From contig JACRKM010000037.1 in assembly GCA_016219765.1 (NCBI GenBank), forward strand, positions 1 to 5,375: 5,375 nt of DNA, given 5' to 3'. The stretch comes from Candidatus Woesearchaeota archaeon (GTDB lineage: Archaea > Nanobdellota > Nanobdellia > Woesearchaeales > UBA11576). The notes below the pieces were generated by a model, which was given only the letters and a program-made list of their open reading frames with translations, was not told the origin of the DNA and did no database searches. This document shows positions 4,791 through 5,375 of this stretch, in pieces. Each line of letters opens with the position of its first letter. Position 1 is the first letter of the stretch. Made by a program: the position numbers and the translations under genes.

Positions 4791-5306
4791 CTATCGTTTC
4801 TTATCAGGTCCAAACTGGAACAAGGGCTGTAGCGAATCCTCGATCACTTTTCCGGTCTTCGCGTTGATTTTGATGTTCAGCGTCTGGAATTGTTGCGTGA
4901 CAAACGTTATATTCCACACTTGTCCAATCGGCAGTTTCTGCAGGATCAGCACGTGTTTGAGCGCAATATCTTTTTTGTATTTGTGCTGCTGGAGTTTGAC
5001 TGCGATGTCCAATGCTTCCATAAGCTCGACATGCACGTCATCAGGAACAAGTGGCTTGATCTGATGTTTGGGGTCTTTGAGGATCTCGTCGTGCTCATGG
5101 ACGCCCAAATACTCTTTCGCACGCGTCACGGTGAACGATGCCATCTGTTTTGTTGTTTGGTCATAATATCCAACATCGTATTGCTCAGCACGATTTGGCT
5201 CTACCATGACGAACACGTGCACAAGGGCAGCATTTGGGTGCCTGCACTTCCAGTCCTGGTAGTCCTTTTGTTCAGTCACAAGAGAAATGAGTTGTTTGAA
5301 TTCCAT
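4791..5306 (-). CDS. Conserved-looking hypothetical protein with PepSY-like C-terminus
   Basis: The product has 171 residues, no signal peptide and no membrane segment, so it is probably cytoplasmic. The N-terminal part (about 1-65) reads like a compact alpha/beta domain: helix MEFKQLISLVTEQ, then DWKCRHPNAALVHVFVMVE and a strand pair QYDVGYYDQTTKQMASFTV. The C-terminal part (118-165) ends in WNITFVTQQFQTLNIKINAK followed by TGKVIEDSLQPLF, the alternating strand plus T-G-K-V turn seen in PepSY-like domains. I have seen similar hypothetical proteins in DPANN archaea, but their function is unknown. The start is ATG 5306. No clear TATA box or Shine-Dalgarno site is visible in the 69 bases before it, so it may be read from further upstream. 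Without element B the next gene would start about 87 bases after its stop. Confidence 0.7.
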   Translation of the reverse strand: MEFKQLISLVTEQKDYQDWKCRHPNAALVHVFVMVEPNRAEQYDVGYYDQTTKQMASFTVTRAKEYLGVHEHDEILKDPKHQIKPLVPDDVHVELMEALDIAVKLQQHKYKKDIALKHVLILQKLPIGQVWNITFVTQQFQTLNIKINAKTGKVIEDSLQPLFQFGPDKKR

Positions 5307-5375
5307 ATGCTATCTCTGTTGTCTTGTGCAGCAGATTCAACGCCGCCGCCGAGTTGTGAGTGATGAAAAACTCAA

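Noticed and set aside
4890..5363. 157-residue + strand ORF opposite the PepSY-like gene
   Set aside because: The minus-strand frame gives a better-composed protein with a PepSY-like end; the + frame is Cys/Phe/Leu-rich in the manner of an antisense shadow.

Overview
The window looks archaeal. It encodes an NMD3-type zinc protein, transcription factor S, an ER/archaeal-type signal peptidase I (catalytic His instead of Lys) and UPF0200-type P-loop proteins. Several promoters have a TATA box about 25 bases before the start codon, which implies leaderless mRNAs. The signal peptidase carries the WW...GIT...FPF.NGFN.GD insert that I associate with DPANN archaea (Woesearchaeota/Pacearchaeota-like). 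That placement is an inference.

Layout: (1) 1-345, the + strand end of a basic protein, overlapped by a short 45-residue membrane-protein ORF. (2) 372-1166 (-) NMD3 and 1244-1870 (+) signal peptidase, fired from a 77-base divergent promoter. (3) 1933-2250 (+) transcription factor S, then 2338-2586 (+) a DUF167/YggU protein. (4) A minus-strand run: a 171-residue PepSY-like protein (5306-4791), a UPF0200-dCMP deaminase fusion (4450-3407), and a stand-alone UPF0200 paralogue (3336-2755). The two UPF0200 proteins look like an old tandem duplication. The deaminase fusion points to deoxynucleotide metabolism (dCMP to dUMP).

The most notable content is non-coding. Two miniature inverted-repeat elements, 2612-2766 (155 bases) and 4491-4735 (245 bases), share the same 14-base terminal inverted repeat, GTRTTTGTTTAGCT. 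Each is flanked by its own perfect 8-base direct repeat (CATCTTTT and TTTTTATT), as expected for target-site duplications. Their interiors differ in sequence, but both are built of long nested stems. Element A sits at the junction of two convergent genes and has rewritten the last codons of the UPF0200 gene. Element B sits in the promoter of the UPF0200-deaminase gene, and its duplicated target forms part of the likely TATA box. No transposase is present, so both would be non-autonomous. No rRNA, tRNA or CRISPR array was seen.
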